Shown here: piece after piece, positions 63,423 through 64,000 of the stretch
How the letters are laid out: every line of letters starts with the position of its first letter
How positions within the stretch are numbered: the first letter of the stretch is position 1
Source: Rhizobium sophoriradicis
GTDB lineage: Bacteria; Pseudomonadota; Alphaproteobacteria; Rhizobiales; Rhizobiaceae
Direction of reading: 5' to 3'
DNA: 64,000 bases
Assembly (NCBI RefSeq): GCF_003939025.1
Contig: NZ_RQIH01000009.1
Coordinates: 233,933 to 297,932, forward strand
Made by a program: the position numbers and the translations under genes
Notes under the pieces: generated by a model
The model's database searches: none
What the model was told of the DNA's origin: nothing
Seen by the model: the letters and a program-made list of their open reading frames with translations, nothing else

Positions 63423-63489
63423 GCATTTTCACCCCGCCCTCCGTCGTCCTCGGGCTGGGCCCGTGAACTCACGCCGCCCCTCGGCTGCT

Positions 63490-63880
63490 GCCATTGGATT
63501 CCAGGCTCAAGGCCTGGAATGACGGAAGTTGGGGAGGGCGATATGCAAGTGGCACAACGCCGCTGCTATTCCCTCACCATCGCTGGATTTGCCACGAAAC
63601 TCACCCCACTCTCCGTCGTCCTCGGGCTTGACCCGAGGACCCATGCTGGCCCCTCGACTGCGGCGATGGATTCCAGGCTCAAGGCCTGGAATGACGGAGG
63701 TTGGGGAAGGGCGATCGGCAAGAGGCGCAACGGAGGTTGCGGAGGGCGATCTGCAAGAGGTGCAACGGAGGTTAGGGAGGGCGATCTGCAAGAGGCACAA
63801 CGCCGCTGCTATTCCCTCACCATCGCTGGATTTGCGCGAAACTCACCCCACTCTCCGTCGTCCTCGGGCTTGACCCCATA
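63490..63880. repeat. terminal repeat cluster with a duplicated unit
   Basis: Family A variants lie at 63494-63524 (GATTCCAGG type), about 63620-63650 (TCCTCGGG type), 63667-63697 and, truncated, at 63850-63878. The block from GGCACAACGCCGCTGCTATT to the palindrome (63551-63640) is repeated at 63796-63878 with few changes. Short GAGGGCGATCTGCAAGAGG units run in tandem between the two. No gene is supported. Confidence 0.8.
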
Positions 63881-64000
63881 GGCGCTAACTTAGCCGTCGA
63901 TGTGCGATGGCGCATCGCCTTCGCGGAGGCTCGCGCAGCCGATGGAGCAGCTGGTCGATGGCGATGGGCCTGATGGTCGCGTGCAAGACAGCGATAGAGA
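63881..64000. other. unassigned end of window
   Basis: The second copy of the repeat block breaks off at CTTGACCCC and unrelated sequence (ATAGGCGCTAACTTAG) begins. An abrupt break inside a palindrome suggests an insertion or a rearrangement at 63,880. The remaining 120 bases carry no recognisable gene or terminal repeat. Confidence 0.3.

Overview
The window looks like the chromosome of a fast-growing Rhizobium close to R. etli or R. leguminosarum. This rests on the GC-rich coding style, CcrM of the GANTC type, the order dciA-like / DsbA-like lipoprotein / smc / ppdK, a DUF982 protein, and dense palindromic intergenic repeats of the Rhizobium mosaic kind. No database search was run; names come from reading the proteins.

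Region 1 (1-26,994) is mostly core genome. It holds the end of a LysR regulator, three small Gly/Ser-rich exported proteins, an ArsR-type regulator divergent from a NIPSNAP/monooxygenase pair, ccrM, a minus-strand mutY-HAD-NTF2 operon, a dciA-like gene, two orphan antitoxins (one beside a gutted relE toxin), a DsbA-like lipoprotein, smc, a GST, a small kinase, ppdK, small lipoproteins and zinc-ribbon proteins, a DUF1499 protein, a DUF4166 dehydrogenase-DCC protein pair and an MBL hydrolase. A three-hairpin RNA candidate sits upstream of ppdK.

Region 2 (27,124-41,458) begins with tRNA-Gln and a Shedu (SduA) anti-phage nuclease. An SDR follows, then a TetR/PspA/YiaA envelope-stress cluster with three identical-type operator boxes, a three-domain phospholipid acyltransferase/acyl-ACP synthetase, a GIY-YIG protein inside repeats, and a SerC-SerA-like fusion.

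Region 3 (41,752-57,636) is an integrated element of 15.8 kb, bounded by a perfect 83-bp direct repeat made from the 3' half of tRNA-Pro(CGG) plus its terminator. It carries a tyrosine integrase, an excisionase-like gene, a divergent repressor switch with operators, a few packaging and structural genes (HK97-type protease, HNH, small terminase, a tail-like protein), many tiny proteins, and a replication gene that contains five palindromic iterons like the lambda O/ori arrangement. I see no large terminase, portal, capsid or tape measure, so it is either a trimmed prophage or a phage satellite. This is the strongest candidate for an undescribed system in the window.

Region 4 (about 58,567-63,422) is a second phage-like module. 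A CI/S24-type repressor has a putative leaderless promoter and five matching 15-bp operators that link it to a small operon 1.4 kb away. The rightward operon encodes zinc-ribbon, HTH, GcrA-like and LuxR-type HTH proteins. The window ends in repeats.

About 28 copies of one 31-bp palindrome, plus at least four other palindrome families, fill the spaces between genes, and there is one 354-bp MITE-like unit.
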